Shown: positions 6,989 to 9,627 of the stretch, in pieces
Numbering within the stretch: the stretch's first letter is position 1
How the letters are laid out: the number at the start of each line of letters is the position of its first letter
Assembly: GCA_025937075.1 (NCBI GenBank)
Contig: JAICSD010000143.1
Span: 1 to 9,627, forward strand
DNA length: 9,627 nt
Source of the DNA: Vicinamibacteria bacterium
Lineage (GTDB): Bacteria; Acidobacteriota; Vicinamibacteria; Vicinamibacterales; 2-12-FULL-66-21
Reading direction: 5' to 3'
Made by a program: the position numbers and the translations under genes
Notes under the pieces: model-generated
Told to the model about the DNA's origin: nothing
Seen by the model: the letters and a program-made list of their open reading frames with translations, nothing else
The model's database searches: none

Positions 6989-7675
6989 ATGGATTCGGAG
7001 GTCCGGGACCGACTGCTCATCCGCGCCGCGGCCGCGCGGGTGGAAATTCCAGACCGTGCCTGCGATCGACTGCTGGCGTATTACGCCCTTCTCATTCGGT
7101 GGAATCGGGTCGTCAACCTCACGTCTCTGGACGATCCAGATGCTGCGCTCGACCGGCTCTTAATCGAGCCGATTTCGGCCGCGGCTCACCTGCCAGCCTC
7201 CGCCTTTCTGGTGGATCTCGGTTCCGGCGGCGGCTCCCCTGCTATTCCGCTTGCGATCGCTCTTCCCGCGTCCGGGCTCGAAATGATCGAGTCGAGGACG
7301 AGAAAGGCTGCATTTCTGCGCGAGGCGGTACGCGAGCTTGGCATCAATGCACGAGTCGAATCGGCCCGATTCGATGACGCCCTGCGGGGCAGGACACTCC
7401 AGTCGCCGGCGGTGATTTCCGCCCGCGCGATTCGGCTCGGAGCGGCTCACTTCGAGACGATCGCCGGAGCGCTTCCGGAGGGATCGCACGTGGCGCTTTT
7501 CCAAGCCTCCTCTCACCGTGTTCCCGCGACCGATTACCCCTCGACGCTACGGGAGGTTGGGAGGTATCCTCTCGTGCCGACCAACCAAAGCAGCCTGACC
7601 CTGCTCAGCAAGGTTGCTGGCGATGTTCCACGTGGAACATCTGGTTCAGCCGTTGATATTGGTCGTTTAACCTAA
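6989..7675 (+). CDS. rsmG: 16S rRNA (guanine527-N7)-methyltransferase RsmG
   Basis: RsmG (GidB) methylates N7 of G527 in 16S rRNA using S-adenosylmethionine; its loss in other bacteria gives low-level streptomycin resistance. The 228 residues show an N-terminal helical segment with RWNRVVNLTS (37-46), the SAM-binding loop VDLGSGGGSPAIPLAI (75-90), acidic ESRTRKAAFLREA (101-113) and the later ISARAI strand. It follows mnmG by seven bases and its TAA shares one base with the parA ATG (TAATG). The last 17 residues, from D212, look like an unconserved tail, and codons 212-217 are built from the parS palindrome, so that part may be shaped by DNA function rather than by protein function. No Shine-Dalgarno is evident, suggesting coupling to mnmG. 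Confidence 0.94.
   Translation: MDSEVRDRLLIRAAAARVEIPDRACDRLLAYYALLIRWNRVVNLTSLDDPDAALDRLLIEPISAAAHLPASAFLVDLGSGGGSPAIPLAIALPASGLEMIESRTRKAAFLREAVRELGINARVESARFDDALRGRTLQSPAVISARAIRLGAAHFETIAGALPEGSHVALFQASSHRVPATDYPSTLREVGRYPLVPTNQSSLTLLSKVAGDVPRGTSGSAVDIGRLT
7624..7639. promoter_or_regulatory. parS: parS centromere site inside rsmG
   Basis: TGTTCCACGTGGAACA is a perfect 16-bp palindrome, extended to 18 bp by flanking A and T (7623-7640). It matches the chromosomal parS consensus, with the invariant CACGTG core and outer TGTT/AACA. ParB loads here, clamps the DNA with CTP and spreads. The site lies in the final codons of rsmG, 36 bases before the parA start, so spreading ParB could also affect transcription of parAB. 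The match is direct, and adjacency to parA and parB makes the function very likely. Confidence 0.96.
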
Positions 7676-8470
7676 TGAGTCGGATCTTTGCGGTGGCCAA
7701 CCAGAAGGGCGGGGTCGGCAAGACGACCACGGCCATCAATCTCGCGACGGCGCTCGCGATCGCGAAACAGCACGTGCTCGCCGTCGACATGGACCCCCAG
7801 GGCAACCTGACGAGCGGGTTCGGCCTGAAGGGGCGCGCGGCCCCGGCAGGCACTATCTACGAGGCGCTCACCACCGGAGAGCCGCCGGACGACCCGGCAG
7901 CGTTCGTCCTCGACACGTCGGTTAAAGGGCTCTCGCTGATCCCCGCGGATAGGAATCTGACCGGCGCCGAGGTGGAGCTCGTGACGTTGACGAACCGCGA
8001 GCGGCGGCTCCGCGACCTCGTCTCGTCCCTGCGCGATCGCTTCGATTTCGTCTTCATCGACACGCCGCCCTCGCTCGGGCTGCTCACGCTCAATGCGCTC
8101 GTCGCGGCTGACGCCGTGCTGATCCCGCTCAACTGCGAATACTTCGCCCTCGAGGGCCTCGCCGATCTCGTCGCCACGCTGCGGCGCGTTCGGGGCGCGC
8201 TCAATCCATCGCTCGACATCGCAGGCGTCTTGATGACGATGTACGACGAGCGGACGAATCTGGGACAGCAGGTCGCGCGAGATATCCGCGAGTTCTTCCA
8301 GGATCGCGTGTTCTCCACGGTCATCCCGCGCAACATCAAGCTTGGCGAAGCGCCGAGCCACGGCCTGCCGGCCATTCTTTACGACGTCAAATCGCGCGGC
8401 GCCGAAGCGTACCTCGCGCTCGCGCGCGAGCTGCTGGCGCGTGAGCGCGCCGCCGCACCGGAGCCCCAGC

Positions 8471-8478
<8 letters not shown>
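7675..8478 (+). CDS. parA: Chromosome partitioning ATPase ParA (Soj type)
   Basis: ParA forms ATP-bound dimers on the nucleoid and moves ParB-parS complexes apart; it often also affects DnaA activity. The 267-residue protein begins MSRIFAVANQKGGVGKTTTA (20 residues) with the deviant Walker A box KGGVGKT (11-17), whose first lysine marks the MinD/ParA class. Next come VDMDPQGN (37-44), Walker B FVFIDTPPSLG (125-135), and the IPRNIKLGEAPSHG segment (217-230) typical of Soj-type chromosomal proteins. It lacks the N-terminal helix-turn-helix of P1-type plasmid ParA, so it is probably not an autorepressor. Its ATG shares a base with the rsmG stop and parS lies 36 bases upstream. The last eight bases overlap parB. 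Confidence 0.97.
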
Positions 8479-9322
<844 letters not shown>

Positions 9323-9330
9323 GGTTTCCA

Positions 9331-9426
9331 GGTTCCGGGGTTCTGGGTTCCGGGTTCCAGAGTTCGGTTCCAGGTTCAGAGTTCCGGGAACGTGGAACCC
9401 GGAACAGAACCCGAGGAACGTGGAAC
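9331..9426. repeat. Degenerate GTTCC-rich repeat tract with inverted arms
   Basis: The 124-base parB-selD gap is mostly an irregular run of GGTTCC/GGGTTC units spaced about 6-8 bases, on the plus strand to 9388 and as the complement (GGAACCC/GAACCCG) from about 9389 to 9426. GTTCCGGG (9381-9388) and CCCGGAAC (9398-9405) can form an 8-bp stem with a 9-base loop, and longer imperfect arms pair 9338-9354 with 9398-9412. There is no T-tract after it. It may act as a weak or Rho-assisted transcription barrier after parB, or may be simple intergenic repeat DNA. No promoter for selD could be picked out. Confidence 0.6.
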
Positions 9427-9446
9427 CCCACGAGCGAAGCTACCAA

Positions 9447-9627
9447 ATGAAACGACTCACCGATTACGCTGCCTGCGCCGGTTGAGCGAGCAAACTCGCC
9501 GCAGGCGAGCTTGCCCAGGTGCTGGGTGCCTTGTCCGTGCCGTCCGATCCCCGCGTGCTGGTCGACTACCGCACGGCGGACGATGCGGGTGTGTACAAGC
9601 TGGATGAGACACGGGCGCTCGTGCAGA
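9447..9627 (+). CDS. selD: Selenide, water dikinase (selenophosphate synthetase), selenocysteine-containing, N-terminal part
   Basis: SelD makes selenophosphate from selenide and ATP, the selenium donor for selenocysteine and for 2-selenouridine in tRNA. From the ATG at 9447 the frame reads MKRLTDYAACAG, then TGA (9483-9485), then ASKLAAGELAQVLG and, after a short stretch, VLVDYRTADDAGVYKLDE before the window ends at codon 60. The TGA falls exactly at the catalytic Cys/Sec position (Cys17 in E. coli SelD, as AG-C-x-x-K), and the essential lysine follows three residues later (K16). VLVDYRTADDAGVY matches the ATP- and metal-binding segment with paired aspartates. Family similarity continues after the TGA in the same frame, so it should be read as selenocysteine (Sec13). 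Standard gene finders would truncate or miss it. The Shine-Dalgarno is weak. Confidence 0.93.
9483..9516 (+). promoter_or_regulatory. UGA selenocysteine codon and candidate bacterial SECIS hairpin
   Basis: After the in-frame TGA (9483-9485), CTCGCC (9495-9500) and GGCGAG (9504-9509) form a perfect 6-bp stem closed by the triloop GCA (9501-9503). The lower stem extends through an A/C mismatch to AA/TT and then GC/GC (9490-9514). The loop begins with G and starts 16 bases after the TGA, which fits the known bacterial SECIS layout recognised by SelB. An alternative short hairpin (GCGAG/CTCGC, 9486-9499) competes for the same bases. The structure was found by eye. Confidence 0.65.

Noticed and set aside
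9381..9405. Intrinsic terminator after parB
   Set aside because: An 8-bp hairpin exists but it is followed by a purine-rich sequence instead of a T-tract.
9331..9426. CRISPR array or tandem-repeat array
   Set aside because: Units are short, irregular and lack unique spacers of constant length.
9388..9426. Second parS site from the ACGTGGAAC strings
   Set aside because: Only half of the palindrome matches, the core CACGTG is missing, and the strings are part of the repeat tract.
9447..9627. selD as a pseudogene with a nonsense mutation
   Set aside because: The TGA falls exactly at the known Cys/Sec position and a SECIS-like hairpin follows. Homology continues in frame, so selenocysteine is the better reading.

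Overview
This is a chromosomal core-gene window from a GC-rich Gram-negative-type bacterium. It is organised around the replication and segregation origin. The start of dnaA lies on the minus strand. Diverging from it on the plus strand is the conserved run rpmH-rnpA-yidD-yidC-jag-mnmE-mnmG-rsmG-parA-parB, followed by the first 60 codons of selD. A long YidC with a periplasmic domain, together with a Jag protein and a full ParABS module, fits Acidobacteriota (perhaps the Vicinamibacteria) or a delta-proteobacterial lineage such as Myxococcota. The phylum is an inference and the sequence alone does not settle it.

Layout. Positions 1-346 (minus) hold DnaA domain I and the domain II linker; the window cuts the gene where the AAA+ domain begins. 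The 347-662 gap holds three identical DnaA boxes, two of them forming a tight inverted pair, plus a candidate dnaA promoter facing left and a candidate rpmH promoter facing right. It is a plausible oriC or DnaA autoregulatory region. Positions 663-3703 form a tightly packed translation and membrane-insertion block (L34, RNase P protein, YidD, YidC, Jag), with overlaps at rnpA/yidD and yidC/jag. A 78-bp hairpin-rich palindromic element separates jag from mnmE. Positions 3810-7675 encode the tRNA and rRNA modification enzymes MnmE, MnmG and RsmG. The last codons of rsmG contain a perfect parS site, and parA and parB follow with overlapping reading frames. A degenerate GTTCC-rich repeat tract (about 9331-9426) separates parB from selD.

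How the genes work together. DnaA and its boxes start replication; ParA, ParB and the embedded parS segregate the new origins. YidC, YidD and Jag belong to membrane-protein insertion and its associated RNA-binding regulation. MnmE and MnmG act as a complex on the wobble uridine of tRNAs, and RsmG methylates 16S rRNA. SelD makes selenophosphate, the selenium donor for selenocysteine and for selenouridine in tRNA.

The most notable points are: selD carries an in-frame TGA at the catalytic Cys/Sec position with a SECIS-like hairpin just after it, so it would be missed or called a pseudogene by standard gene finders; the Jag KH domain has lost both glycines of its GxxG loop and the protein lacks the N-terminal Jag domain; YidC has Asn in place of the groove arginine; parS lies inside rsmG; and a REP-like multi-hairpin element lies between jag and mnmE. 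No phage, insertion sequence, CRISPR array or defence genes were seen. This is a housekeeping region, not an accessory island.
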